From positions 11,098,001 to 11,162,000 of the forward strand of contig OW051495.1 in NCBI GenBank assembly GCA_932521035.1: a DNA stretch of 64,000 nt, given 5' to 3'. Below, piece by piece: positions 30,547 through 42,430 of the stretch. Both the position numbers and the translations under genes were made by a program. Every line of letters starts with the position of its first letter. Position 1 is the first letter of the stretch. Source of the stretch: Oscheius dolichura (taxonomy: Eukaryota > Nematoda > Chromadorea > Rhabditida > Rhabditidae). The notes beneath the pieces are model-generated. The model searched no databases. It was not told where the DNA came from and saw only the letters and a list, made by a program, of their open reading frames with translations.

Positions 30547-32960
30547 TTAACATTTCGTAAATGTTGGTCCGCCGTCAGTTTTCCTCCTGTCCTTCTTTGA
30601 AAGAAGGAAGTCAAAGAGCATTTTCTCCAGTCGCATGAATGGAATTTCAATGAGACTACTCCAATAAAATGAGAAGACGTAGCTCATAAAGAGCACCGGA
30701 ATAACTTGCTGAAGGAATAGCGGAATAATTCCCGCGAACTGAGGCGGCTTTTCCAGATAGTCCCATAGGAAGTAGACAAAGAACTTGTGCGTCAGATAGA
30801 CGCAATAGTTCAGCCGACCGAATGGCTGCCAAATCGGGTGCTGGAGAAGAGTAACCAAGGGTCCTAGAAGGATATGCCTTGTGGAGTTAAAACGGTCCTC
30901 TTACCACCATAGCCGTAGTGGACTGCAAGAATAACCCATACGATAGCAAGAGCCCAGAAAATTCGATTGAATACATAATAGTGAGCGGAAGTCAACAGAC
31001 TCCAGTCGCTCTTGAATACGTTGTAGTCGGCAGGGCCGGAAATAATGAACCAAGTCACTGCTGCGGCTAGAATCCAGATTGCTGTAGGAATGGCCTGTAA
31101 TTGTCCAGTTGGCGAGATAATTAGAAATCAGTTGTACCCAATGGACAGAAACCTTCTTGGATCCATGTTTAGCCAGAATATAACCAGCTCCCATGCCGAT
31201 GAAGTAGACGGTACACCGGACTAGTGGATTGAAATAGAGGTAGACGTCGAACATGTCAACTTTCCTGTAATACAGACCCGGGTTTTGACGGAATATCTTG
31301 GTACCGCAAATTGAGAAATAAGGACTTACTCAATTGTAGCTCGAACATTCGAACCCGGAAGCTCAAAATGGTAGACCAAATAAGTCGTATAGGCCGCACT
31401 GGCAGCACAAGCAGCCACAATGAAGAAATACCCCAGCAATGCAGAGTGAAAGAAAGCAGCCAAGAATAACGGGGCCACAATGAAGCATTGCATATCCAGT
31501 GCGAGATACCAACTAATCCTGTAGCACTATAAGAGGACAGATTCGGAATAAAATGGTGTCTAACCTGGTCTACGGTGAATAGGTTGTTAACGTAGAAGAG
31601 ATTCTTCCACCAGTGTTCTCTACAGGGCTCGAGAAGAGATCCATCGACGTCTTTATGAAATGTGACAATTCCTGAGAGAAGAGGAACAACTGCTAGTAGG
31701 AAGCCAATAAAGAGGATGTAGGACGGTGTCAGGCGAAGGTAACGGTGTACGTACATCATCAACCAAGAGTGGGGTTCCTTCACCATTTTCGGGTTCTTGG
31801 CTACTTGTTTGAAGAAATTGTAGGTGACCAGGAGGCCGGAGAGAACGAGAAAGGTGTCCACAGCTATGGGGAAGCTCTTCAATGCGTTCATAGCATATGA
31901 ATCATGGATCAGTTGTTCTTCTTTAACGAAAAAGGTGAACTAATGGAAAAATAATACCTGCAGGCACGACATAGTCAAAAATATGTCCGGTTGCTATCCA
32001 TACCATGGAAGCGAATCGAAGGAAATCCAAAGATTTAAGATTGCTCTCTCCTCTTGGGGAGAATATATCCAAAATCCGGCTTCCATTTGTAATCATCGAG
32101 AAGGAGAGAATAGCTTCTACCCATGTCTTCTTGAAAAGACTGGCATTCTTCTCTTTGCCGGCTGATTTGATTGAAAAATATTCCAATCCGGTGGCAATTA
32201 TGGCTATGACCACAATAGCGAATAGAATACCTCTTAAAACAGTGCTTTACAAAACAAAAACGACCATAACTTACAGAAAAATCCATGTGAATGGTCTGGA
32301 ATAGTTGCCCACCCGCGCCTCACCATAACACGACACAGAGCACAGTTCGGAACCATTTGAACCATCCAGTCTGTTGTTGATGTATGGTTGTACCCCCTAA
32401 AACTTCTTATTCAACCAGCATTCCGAGCATGGGAACAAATTTCGCTTTCTCTGTAAAGTGTGACCATCGTTCATTCGTACCTTTTTTTCTACGTCGGGCG
32501 CAAAGATTTTGGCGAACACCGCCCAAGCAAAAAAGTAAGAAGCATGACTGGTGCAAAGAACGATTAAAGCTTACTCTTTCGTCACAGGATTTATCCATAC
32601 AGATCGGCGTTCTCACGTTGAATCTCTTCTGAGGGGCACAGGATGAATCCTGTACGTTTACGTCAATGATATTGAATTGTTTGAACTAACTTTGCTTGAA
32701 TAGACGTAGCAAAATTGTCTATCTTCTTTCTTATTTCTATTGTGTGGTAGAATACATCCTTCGAAGCTACTTATTCTCTCTTGAACAACATTTTCTTGTT
32801 CGCTACCTCCAGATAATCGCGAGGTTTCATTTCTACATTGAAATAATGCGATTCCTTCCTGAAAAAGAACTCCTTCAACGGAATAGGGTGAAAACACCTT
32901 TTGGCCCCTTACGATTGGGAGAATAAAGAAGAGAAGCGACAGGGCAGGTGAAACCGCCAT
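30547..32960 (-). CDS. NRF-6-like acyltransferase-3 membrane protein
   Basis: Acyltransferase-3 protein of the nose-resistant-to-fluoxetine type. Start at 32960 gives a signal peptide 'VSPALSLLFFILPIVRG'. The lumenal NRF part has Cys motifs 'FNVRTPICMDKSCDER' and 'SELCSVSCYGEARVGNYSR', the latter leading straight into TM1 'PFTWIFLGILFAIVVIAII'. The AT3 domain follows: 'KSLDFLRFASMVWIATGHIF' (Arg and His of the family), 'FPIAVDTFLVLSGLLVTYNF', 'HRYLRLTPSYILFIGFLL', 'ISWYLALDMQCFIVAPLFL', 'FNPLVRCTVYFIGMGAGYI', 'FGRLNYCVYLTHKFFVYFL' and a final helix. In C. elegans such proteins affect yolk and drug transport. Splicing of the N-terminal exons between 32400 and 32960 is not fully resolved. Confidence 0.8.
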
Positions 32961-34109
32961 CAGGGAGGTCTGCGACTGAACGGTATCAGGCAACCGGAAT
33001 GTAACCAAGAAATTTAGAAAAAGAGTAAGAGAATGCCTCCCACTCGGTGATATCAACAATGAAACCTTTCTCTGCTTTTCATTGACAAGGTTTAATCAGA
33101 GCAGTACAGAAATTAACAGCCGGTACAACCGGCAGCAACAGTTTTTTGAAGGATCGGAGAGATTATGTCGAGCTGTGGACTGGGCGGAAATACGACTACT
33201 TTAATGGGTTTGAAGTCCAATAAAACAGGAACTGTTGGCGGGTATTTTTTATGACGGGACATAATCCATTCTAACTTTCTGTAATAAAAGACGTTATGTA
33301 ACCGACCCCTTTTTTTGAGTGAGAAAATTGAGAGTAGGCTCATTCGAACCGATAATTTTTTCTGCGCCGAACTGCACTTTTAGATTTTTTTAAAAGTGAG
33401 GTAGTGAGGAGGAAGCGAGCTTTTAAATTTCCAAAATTGTAACAACGTTTTTTGAGCTAGCACGATGAGAGTAGGCTCATTCGACGACGCTTCTTCGCGT
33501 ATTGGCGGTTTATTTTTTGCTAAGCTCTGGCGCATCACAGTGAGGAATCGACAGCACTTTACCAAAGTTAAGCCTTTTCCTATAAGCGGCCTGTTTCGGT
33601 CAGCCAACGGTCAAAAATGGTTTCGCTTTTCGTTTTGTCAAAGCCGGAGATTTCGACCAAAACCAGCGGCACGGGGGAGATTCTAACGCGGGACCTAGAC
33701 CCACGCCTGCAACCCCCGCGTCGGCTTAATTTGAAAGGACGTTCCCATCTGTGGTGCAATGTATGGAACAAGAAGCAGTGAACAATCCCCTTGTAGGAAA
33801 ACAATGGAATTCTGAAAAAGGGCGGTGGTTTCTGGTCCCTATCAAAGGAAGCACCATCGGTCAATGAGGTTGTAATAGTATAGGAAAGTTGTCTATTCTT
33901 CAACGGTGTGATCGTCGATCAAAAAGTCTCCGTTGCGGGACCATGTCGGAAGAAGGCTGGTCCCACAGCGGAGGCGCGACAGACCTTTAAATCCCGTGAC
34001 ATATCCGTTAGAGACGGGCTATACAATTGCAGCGAAATCTGCTCAAGAAATCACCTGCCTTGCTAGTCGCGCCCTTTACAAACTTAGTGAAAAGGGGGTC
34101 TCCTCTCCC
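32961..34109. other. intergenic region with a direct repeat
   Basis: No gene recognised. A 37-bp unit starting TTTTTTGAG and ending 'GAGAGTAGGCTCATTCGA' occurs at 33311-33347 and 33448-33484 with a diverged 10-bp middle. Upstream of the receptor the block 'AGAAATCACCTGC' (34045-34057) is shared with the next paralogue near 35561 and may be a conserved leader or control site. Confidence 0.45.
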
Positions 34110-35372
34110 ATGCTTCCCTCCAACTATACCAATATGACAACTGCCTACGAGGCTCAAAAGTGGTGGATTCCTATCTATTTGGATATTATTTTTGTCGAGG
34201 CAATAATTGGAGTTTTCTTCTTCGCGTTCGCCTTCTTCATTATTGTCTTCAAGACACCAAAGCTCAATCCATTTTTCCGTTGGGGGCTGGTAGAAAGTCT
34301 CATCTTTCCCACACTTTTTACCTTGTTTTTGGGACTTGTTTTTAAGCCGTATTTGATAGCCCCCTATGAGCTCTATTGGAGTTATGGGCACTTCAGAACC
34401 ACGTAAGTTTTACTATGATTTTCTTTTTCAGCAGTTTCGAGTCAACAGGCTGTGGTATCACTAAAAACTAATTTCGCTTGTTTAAGATTCGGTATTTGGT
34501 TGCAAATGTTAATAATAGCCACTATTGGATGTTTATTTATAGTTTCACTACTTTTTCTCGGCTATGTCTATGTCAAAGCTTTTGTTGGGCGAGGCATATT
34601 CCATATCGGTAGATCTATCAAAGTCTTCTTCGTAGCCGGGGGCATCTGCGTGCCAGCCGCAGGGGCCATCTGTACCTACCTGGACTATTCTAACTTGGAG
34701 GAAAAGCAGAAAAGAGACAGGGCGACTGTTATCGCCGACAATCCAGATAATATTATGTTCTTCGACGAATTGGGAGCGTATGTCTTGAACATGGAAGGAG
34801 TCGGCATTCTTACATACGTCCAGTATGGCGGGATATTCTTTTGGGGAGTGACTGCCTCCTTTATTGGATTTTTCATATTCATAAAGTTTGACAGGGAATT
34901 GTAGAAGAATTTTATGACGGTTTAGGATCGTCTATATTTTAGAGATGAGAAATGGGGATATTTCAAATGCCACCAAGAAACTTCAAAAGAACTTTATACT
35001 TATCATACTCGTTCAAGTGTATATTTTCGTTGTCTTTTACGGAATGCCTGCTCTTTCTTTATTTGTGCTCACGTCCATCAAGTTTTATTTTATAGCACCG
35101 TAAGACAGTTGTCGCAGTAGTTCAGAACCATTGACTTTAGGTACCCGGTTATGTCCGGAGTAATCATCCACATGATGTGTCTACCGATAGTTTACAGTGT
35201 TATGAACTTGACAATCGTTTCACAAGTTAGGAACGCTACCTTAAAATTTCTACGATGTAAAAGGATTGGAAGGCGAGAGAACTCAATGACAACTGCACCA
35301 GCCAGAACACAAGCAGGACCGACAGATGCCACCAGGAATACAAGAAGCACGAGGAATAGATATGAGATATAA
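34110..35372 (+). CDS. 7TM chemoreceptor, triplet copy A
   Basis: First of three tandem paralogues. Starts 'MLPSNYTNMTTAYEAQKWW', TM1 'IPIYLDIIFVEAIIGVFFF', 'FKTPKLNPFFRWGLVESLIF', TM2 'PTLFTLFLGLVFKPYLIAPY', TM3 'ATIGCLFIVSLLFLGYVYVK' then 'AFVGRGIFHIGRSIKVFF', an extracellular part with 'NLEEKQKRDRATVI' and 'ELGAYVLNMEGVGILTYVQY', TM5, 'ATKKLQKNFILIILVQVYIF', and TM7 'GVIIHMMCLPIVYSVMNLT'. The tail is hydrophilic and rich in Thr/Arg ('ATRNTRSTRNRYEI'). Str-superfamily layout; the subfamily is not one I can name. About five exons. Expected in sensory neurons. Confidence 0.8.
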
Positions 35373-35601
35373 ACAAATGAATAGGTATAGTCCTTGTTTA
35401 TGGAACTTGTAATGGCATCCATCCAAATCTGCTGATGTTGCCCTGTTCGGGGTCGTCTTTGTAATCTGCAAGACTTAAAAGCCAGGCGGTGTTCTTTTCC
35501 AAGTACTACTAAATGGGCCTGTGATTAAGTGTCCCACACTCTGAAATTGTATCCTACTGAAGAAATCACCTGCTCGCTAGTTGCGCCCGTTCTCCACTTC
35601 C

Positions 35602-36905
35602 ATGCTTGCTTCAAATTATGTCAGCATGGCAGCCGCCTACGAGACGCAAAAATGGTGGATTCCTATCTATTTGGATATTATTTTTGTCGAGGCAATTATT
35701 GGAGTTTTCTTCTTCGCGTTCGCCTTCTTCATTATTGTCTTCAAGACGCCAAGACTTAATCCATTCTTTCGATGGAGTCTCGTAGAAACTCTAATATTTC
35801 CTACTCTTTTTTCCGTATTTATTGGGATTGTTTTTAAACCCTATGTTATCGCCCCTTTTGAGATCTACTGGAGCTATGGATACTTCAGAACTCAGTGAGT
35901 TTCTTTACAATTCATAGACTGCATGGCACGAATGGGCGAGATCTCGACCTCGCACACGTTGTCGTCTTTTCCTGATAATTTCAAATTCCCCTCGCCTTTT
36001 TACAGTGTAGCTGTATGGTTCTGCTTCCTGACAACTGGCGCTATCGGATGTTTCTTCGTTTTCTCTCTCCTCTTTCTCTTTTACGTCTATATCAAAGCAT
36101 TTGTTGGACGCGGAATACTTCAAATTGGAAAATCCATCAAAATCTTCTTTGTAGTCGGTGGGATTTGTTCGCCGGCCTTTGGAATGATATGTACCTATTT
36201 GGATTATTCGAATATGGAGGAAAAGCAGGGGCGAGACCGAGCGACTGTTATCGAGGGAAACCCGAACAATACCATTTTCTTCACAGAATTGGGAGCCTAT
36301 ATCCTGAATATGGAAGGAGCCGGCACTATCACTTACATCCAATATGGAGGAATAATCTTTTTCTCAGTGGCTGCAGTCTTCATAGGGTTCTTCATATTTT
36401 TTAGGTTTGTTGAACTATCCTTAACAGTTTCTGTTTAGAATCATTTATATTCTGGAGCAGAGAAGTGCTGACATTTCATCCGCCACGAAGAAGCTTCAAA
36501 AAACCTTTATTCTCATCACAGTGGTCCAAATCTACGCGTTCGTTATCTTCTACGGTATTCCTGCTACCAGTGTCTTTTTACTTATGGTAGTTAAAGTATT
36601 TTTCTTGGCACCGTAAGACAATACTATAGTTAATAATACAAAATCAGGTCTTTAGGTACCCAATAATGTCAGGATTTGTTATGCACGTTATGTGTCTGCC
36701 GATAGTCTACAGTGTTATGAATCTGACAATTATTTCACAAGTTAGGAATGCTACATTGAAATTCCTCAAGTGTAAAAACATTCTGAGGCGGGAGCCCTCC
36801 GTAACAATTGCACCAGCGAGAACACAAGTAGGACCGACAGATGCCACCAGGAATACAAGAAGCACCCGATTGACTAGAAGTACAAGACAATTTGAACAGA
36901 TTTGA
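35602..36905 (+). CDS. 7TM chemoreceptor, triplet copy B
   Basis: Starts 'MLASNYVSMAAAYETQKWW' and follows copy A exon by exon: 'LNPFFRWSLVETLIFPTLF', 'FFVFSLLFLFYVYIKAFVGR', 'ELGAYILNMEGAGTITYIQY', 'ATKKLQKTFILITVVQIYAF' and 'GFVMHVMCLPIVYSVMNLT', with a Thr/Arg tail. About 100 bases around 35651-35755 are almost identical to copy A at the DNA level while flanking parts differ, which suggests gene conversion. The tail DNA near 36815-36870 is likewise nearly identical to A. All frames are open. Confidence 0.8.
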
Positions 36906-36989
36906 GATTATAAAATGAATAAACACGAGACCTTGACGTAATTAATCTGCTTGTTTAATAAGAAGGGCAGCTTTGAACAATATCGAGAT

Positions 36990-37071
36990 ATCGAGATGGG
37001 CTCGAAGAGTCGCGAGGTAAAATCTATGTTCTTTTATGTATATATTAAATCTACTGTAATACTGTACAATA
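36990..37071 (+). pseudogene. leftover 3' end of a lost receptor copy
   Basis: 80 of 82 bases match 38577-38658, which is the last coding codons, stop and start of the 3' untranslated region of copy C. Here the coding part ends with a TAA in place of TGA, still in register. It lies between copies B and C with no receptor body in front of it, so it looks like the end of a deleted tandem copy. Confidence 0.7.
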
Positions 37072-37400
37072 AAAAAAATGCCTGATTACGTCATCGGACG
37101 CAGGACTAGTGTAGGGAGATTTGAACGCCAACATAAACAAGGGTAAGCCTTTGTTAATCTCTGCAGGTTTGCAAAAATGGACGGTGATCTATCCTAATCC
37201 AGACAAACTGGAAGCCTTTTCGCATTCTGCAAAGGTGAACTGTGTCATCAGACATGTAAGCGGCAAAGGTTATGCTATTAGGAAGTTCAACAGCTTGCTC
37301 TCTACGTGCGGCTTACAAAGTGTAAAATCAAAAAACAAAAATCACCTGTTTCTCATTTCGCTCCTTTCTCCTTTGCCTTTTCAAAGAATCCATATCCCTC

Positions 37401-38608
37401 ATGCTTGCTGCCGATTACATAAACATGACAACAGCTTACGAAGCTCAAAAATGGTGTATACCGATCTACCTCAATGTTATACTGGTCCAGTCCATTATTG
37501 GGCTTCTCGTCTTTTCATTTGCTTTTTTCATAATTGCCTCCAAAACACCAAGACTCAATCCATCCTTTCGATGGGGACTCATCGAGAGCCTCGTCTTTCC
37601 AACAGTATTTACCTTGTTCATAGGACTCATCTTTAGACCATATGCCATCGCTCCCTATGAGGTTTTTTGGAATTATGGATTCTTCACCACACCGTAAGTT
37701 ACCCATTCGCGTCGTATTTATTCTTCCAGTTTTCAAATCTGGTTCCAAATTCTTCTGCTAGGAACACTGGGATGTCTATTCATTTTTTCACTACTTTTTC
37801 TCGGCTATGTCTATGTCAAAGCCTTCGTTGGGCGAGGAATACTCCAGATAGGAAAAGCCATCAAAATCTTCTTCGTAACCGGCGGCATTTGTATGCCAGC
37901 ATTTGGTGGAGTTGTCACGTATCTGGAATATAATAACCTGGAGGAAACGCAGAGTACGCATAGAGCTGTTGTCTTGGAGGGTAATCCCAGCAATGTCTAC
38001 TTCTTCACGGATCTGGGAGCCTATATCATGAACATGGAAGGAGCTGGAGTCCTTACCTACATCCAATTAGGCAGTCTATTCTTTTGGGGAGCAGCTGGCG
38101 TGGTTGTTGGTCTTTTTATCTTTTTCAGGTTTGTTGAAATAAGCCTGCTGATCCATTGTCTGTTCAGAATCATCTATATTTTGGAGAAGAGAAGTGAGAG
38201 TATCTCAACTGCCACCAAGAAACTTCAAAAGACTTTTGTTCTTATCGTATTGGTTCAAGTCTACACATTTATACTCTTTTACGGATTTCCATTAACTTTG
38301 ACCTACTTCCTCATCTCATTCAAAATATTTATCATTGCACCGTAATTCACAAAAGGGGAAGACATAACAAACGGTTCAGGTATCCAGTGGTCCCAGGAAT
38401 TGTTATCCATGTTATGTGCATTCCCATCGTCTACAGCGTTATGAATTTGACTGTTGTTGCTCAGGTAAGGATGGCTTGTGTGACATTTTTTGGATGTCGG
38501 AGAATAAGAAGAAGCGAAACCTCTGTAACAGCTGTTAGAACTGAGGTCCCGATGGAGTCCTCTAGAAACACAAGAATATCGAGATGGGCTCGAAGAGTCG
38601 CGAGGTGA
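37401..38608 (+). CDS. 7TM chemoreceptor, triplet copy C
   Basis: Starts 'MLAADYINMTTAYEAQKWC' and keeps the layout of A and B: 'PIYLNVILVQSIIGLLVFSF', 'LNPSFRWGLIESLVFPTVF', 'SLLFLGYVYVKAFVGRGI', 'DLGAYIMNMEGAGVLTYIQL', 'ATKKLQKTFVLIVLVQVYTF' and 'GIVIHVMCIPIVYSVMNLT'. The tail differs from A and B, ending 'RISRWARRVAR'. DNA of the 'FLGYVYVKAFVGRG' stretch is closer to A than to B, whereas most else is divergent. The 3' end is duplicated upstream at 36990. Confidence 0.8.
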
Positions 38609-38882
38609 AATCTATGTTCTTTTATGTATATATTAAACCTACTGTAATACTGTACAATTTTAAAAAAATACAGACGAGCATACAGTCCCACAAGGGCAAT
38701 TTGCCTAAAAGACAAACGTAATATTGCCAAATGAAACCGACCTGAAGATCCGGTAACAAAATAGCGAGCCACGCCGTTGCCAGTAAGTGTCGCGGAGAGA
38801 GCACTCGCTGTGAATGCTAGCCGTGTTAGTCCTGTGTTGTTTATTTGTCCTGTATTCTGACTGCAAGTAAACCTAAATAGGG

Positions 38883-40444
38883 CTATAACGACTCAGCAAA
38901 AAGCACCAACGTATGCGTTTGTTCCACAGAGTTGGTAGTTGTTTTAATAATTAACGTTGCTCCTGGATCACAATCAGAATCAAAATAAAACGTGAAATTA
39001 AAAACTGTTGAGTTCACGTTTTCTGTAAAACGTTGACTCCTAGGAAAAATGGAATATTACCAGAAAGTTCAAGGTTTCCTGTACTCTTTCCTTCGACATA
39101 TGTTCCATCCCACCAATTGCTTCTAATAAAACCAGCTCTTCCATTGAACGGCTCAAAATCTTGTACTTTTCGCTCTCCGTAGGTGAACGTTGAGTTTATT
39201 ACAGCAGATAGATTTTGAGATAAGAAGGAACCGCGACTATTAGAGCTTATAAAAAGAGGTCCTACACCGTTTATTTGTGTAGGCTGGTAAACGGCAAAAG
39301 TAAGAACCTTCCCTTGATATCTTTGCGGCAGTTGAGTGAAACGATTGTATTCTCTGGCATAGCCATATTTGAGAGGGGAACATAGTTATACTTACGAATA
39401 AATGGCTATTTGGTTGGAGAGGTTCAATTCTGTTCCACTAGGCCATCCAGTGTAGACCTCAATCACTGGTAATTCCTAAAGTTAGCTATTCAACAGAGAT
39501 CTAAAGACTTTTTGAGCTGGCGGTATACTTACTTCTTTCCTTTCTCGACTCCAATCCGCAAGCCCCAAAAAAATAAAGTCATTTTTATCATTTTCTTCAT
39601 AATTGGTCATAACCAAGTGGCGGGGCTGAGTAACAAAATCGGCAGCATCACCCGAGTATACGTGATACGACTCACTCCAATGCGAATCTAAGAAGAAGAC
39701 CGACAACGGGTAGAAATTGTCCGCTGCTACAATTTTCACTTGCTCAATTTTAATCGCCCTGTTTACTTGATTTATCCATAATGAGCAGATTTGCCATTTC
39801 GGGATTACTGTAATTGAAAGATTCCGTTGCAAAGAGAGTTAATCCGGTTAGAGGAATCCCCATGGAGCATTCAATGCCATTGGAACGAGCTGGTAAGCTG
39901 CAAAATTTGTTTGACATGGACTTTTGGCATCAATAAAAAAATAGGTGTATGTGTATGATAAGCACCCACGCCCATAATGGTGTTGCCTCTTTGTCCGTTC
40001 CGTTAAACATAAAAATCTGGTAGTTTTCGAGCATGTCTCTGTAATAATCCCTTTGAGCACAAGGCGAACGCCACACTTGAATCTATAAATTAATCTCGTA
40101 ACAGTCTGTTGCAAATGGCGTACTCCATTCTGGGATTCGAAAACATAGGTGATCCCTGCTGTCAGATTATTTAGCTGGAGATAATACGGCTCAGCTGCGG
40201 GACTGATCGTCATTCTCTCGACAGTTTTAAAGAGGCCAACTGTATATTATGTGGGCATGGTTACTTTTTTGAAAGATTTACCTGTAAATGTGATATTTGC
40301 TTCAGCGTCAGTTAAATTCCAATAACCGGAATGGATGGATAAATTGTAGAAATGGTCACATTTCGGGCTACGCTCATCACTGATTGCAGAGAAGGCAAAG
40401 CAAAGTATTAGGAAGAGGAAGCGGTAGGCATAGAGATATAGCAT
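38883..40444 (-). CDS. secreted protein of about 400 residues, CUB-like at best
   Basis: Start at 40444 gives signal peptide 'YLYAYRFLFLILCFAFSAIS'. The mature chain is rich in aromatic and Ser/Asn residues with few Cys, suggesting beta-sandwich domains: 'SGYWNLTDAEANITFTG', 'PYYLQLNNLTAGITYVFES', 'FYPLSVFFLDSHWSESYHVY', 'QPRHLVMTNYEENDKNDFIF', 'VYTGWPSGTELNLSNQIAIY', 'GKVLTFAVYQPTQINGVG' and last exon 'FNFTFYFDSDCDPGATLIIK' to stop at 38883. Several N-glycosylation motifs. The layout recalls nematode CUB-like secreted proteins, some induced by infection, but I see no decisive motif. About seven exons. Confidence 0.55.
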
Positions 40445-40591
40445 ACTATCAGCTTCTTGCAAGTGAAATTAGACGGGTAGCTAAAGGTACTCTAGAGTAA
40501 TCTAATAATATTCGCCAGGTGGCATTTTCCTTCGTATAAAGCCACTCATTGCCTTTCAATGACATCAAGGAGGTACTTTCACACAGCCAAA

Positions 40592-41113
40592 CTAAACTAT
40601 CTCAGAAAAACGACAATTCAGACTAAAAACCAAGTCGTTTCCGTTCCAACCTTCAAAGGTGCAGACAAAGATATTCGCCCCCTCATAACACGTGGCCTTC
40701 TCGGTATTAAATGACATTCCTAGCTTGGATGACCTTTCGACGGAATTCAGCAAGTAGGAGCAATTTTTGATGACTGTAATGTGAACTGTGTTGTGTTTAG
40801 CTCGCTTTCCCCCCGTGATGTCAAATACCAAATGTTCAATACTGTTTTTAGAAAAAAAGGTGATTTTCGATGCAACATTAGCTGCGGGGCAACAAGAATG
40901 TGATGTCTTCCTCAAATTTTCGTGAATTTTAGGGAATAAACAAAAACAGGCGACTTGTATACAATCACATGGAAAAGTCCTGATTTTTCTCATAGGCACC
41001 AAAGAAATTGATAGAGTCAGGCGTCCTTCACGGTGTTCTTTGGCGTTCTGACAGGGTAAGCGCGGGAACCAGGGGGAAAGGGAGAACAGATCCGATCTTC
41101 GGCTAGAGGTCAT
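40592..41113 (-). CDS. probable secreted Cys-containing protein, unknown
   Basis: A long open frame on the minus strand. The 3' part looks coding: 'ANVASKITFFSKNSIEHLVF', 'TVHITVIKNCSYLLNSVE', 'MSFNTEKATCYEGANIFVCT', 'FEGWNGNDLVFSLNCRF'. Alternating hydrophobic residues and five or so Cys suggest a small beta-rich extracellular domain. The 5' part is probably untranslated or split by unseen introns, and no signal peptide was placed. Family not recognised. Confidence 0.35.
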   Translation of the reverse strand: MTSSRRSDLFSLSPWFPRLPCQNAKEHREGRLTLSISLVPMRKIRTFPCDCIQVACFCLFPKIHENLRKTSHSCCPAANVASKITFFSKNSIEHLVFDITGGKRAKHNTVHITVIKNCSYLLNSVERSSKLGMSFNTEKATCYEGANIFVCTFEGWNGNDLVFSLNCRFSEIV

Positions 41114-41516
41114 CTTTTCACGGAAAATCTCTCACTTTCTTTGCAAGCATTCTTTGCAAACATGGAACAAGAATAATGAGTACTGTAAGGCAGCTAGAAA
41201 GGGAAAATGCTTGTACAAGGCTGTCCAGGAAAGCCAAATCTGCAAAGGAACCCGATGAACAAACTACGGTATTCTGAGGTGCTAGGGATCAGTCTCTTTG
41301 ACAAACAAGAGAAGAAGGGGGTCTTTGCTTCCAGGAATGATGGCATTCGTCGCCTAAACTCTTTTAGAGGTCAAATAATCAACTAATTGATCCCCATTTC
41401 TCACTTTGGCGAAGCTAAACTGCGCCTCCACGCGCACACGCGACCCCTACTATCGTAATTCGCCGAATTGTATCCCAGAAACTCTTTGTCCGCCCTGAGC
41501 CCATTCTAGCCCGGGG

Positions 41517-41523
41517 TATAAAT
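41517..41523 (+). promoter_or_regulatory. TATA box of glycine-rich gene
   Basis: TATAAAT preceded by a GC-rich CCGGGG, 97 bases before the ATG at 41614. The decayed paralogue has a similar TATAAATG at 51861. Confidence 0.5.
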
Positions 41524-41613
41524 GAGGATGGTTCACAATTCGACCTAAACAGCAGTTTTACACTCAGCGCCTCTCTCCGAAAAGGGTCACACCTGTCGTC
41601 TCCGATCAAACAA

Positions 41614-42430
41614 TGACTGCTACCCCGGTCACTCTCAGTATTTTATTGCTCATTGCAACAGGTGGGGCAATTGCCTTGTAACCTCATATTTATTCTCATT
41701 TTTCAGGCTTTGTTCATCCTCATGGTAAGTTATCTCGTCTTTCATAAAACAGATTCTTAGGAGGACACGGAGGAGGAGGAGGACACGGTGGAGGAGGGCA
41801 TTCTGGAGGTGGTCATCACGGTGGTGGTGGTGGGGGCCACCATGGAGGAGGCTGGGGCGGCCATCATGGCGGATGGGGAGGACATCATCACGGAGGGTAC
41901 CGAACCACTTTTTTTATAGAAGCAAACATTTTCAGATGGGGAAGCAGTGGTTGGGGGCACAGTGGCTACGGAGGAAGTGGATATGGAGGGGGAGGCTATG
42001 GAGGACTGGGACTTCTCGGACTTCTAGGATTAGGCGGTCTTGGAGGTAGGCAATTTTATTTTTTTTTTCACCAATTTATTTTGTTGGTAAACTTATGACC
42101 AGTTCCCCGTTTCAGGAGGCTATGGTGGCTATGGAGGATACGGAAGCTACTATCCCTACAGTAGTTACTACGGTAATTACGGAAATGGTTACGGAAACTA
42201 CTATGGAAATGGATATGGAAACGGTTATGGACAATCCTACGGTCAATCGTACGACCAGACATGCAGTAGGCAACTGTCCCGAGCCTTGAAAAAGTTATTA
42301 AGCCGGACAATTTGTTGACTATGTGAATGGAGTGGCTCGGTACTACTGTAACTGTGGAGCATACGGCACCAATTACCAATGGAGCACGTGTACCGTCTCG
42401 GGATTGACAACAGTCGCTGGCAAGAAGTAA
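41614..42430 (+). CDS. glycine-rich secreted peptide with Cys module, copy 1
   Basis: Signal peptide 'TATPVTLSILLLIATG', then Gly/His repeats ('GGHSGGGHHGGGGG'), a Gly/Tyr stretch ('GYGGSGYGGGGYGGLG', 'YGNGYGNYYGNGYGN') and, after an intron, a conserved C-terminal module 'GQFVDYVNGVARYYCNCG' plus 'YGTNYQWSTCTVSGL' with three Cys and a fourth just upstream ('DQTC'). Gly/Tyr- or Gly/His-rich secreted peptides in nematodes include caenacin/neuropeptide-like antimicrobial peptides and cuticle proteins; His-rich blocks could bind metals. Five exons, introns about 45 nt. The module recurs at 51437, 51997 and 52763. A TATA box lies upstream. Function is inferred, not known. Confidence 0.75.
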
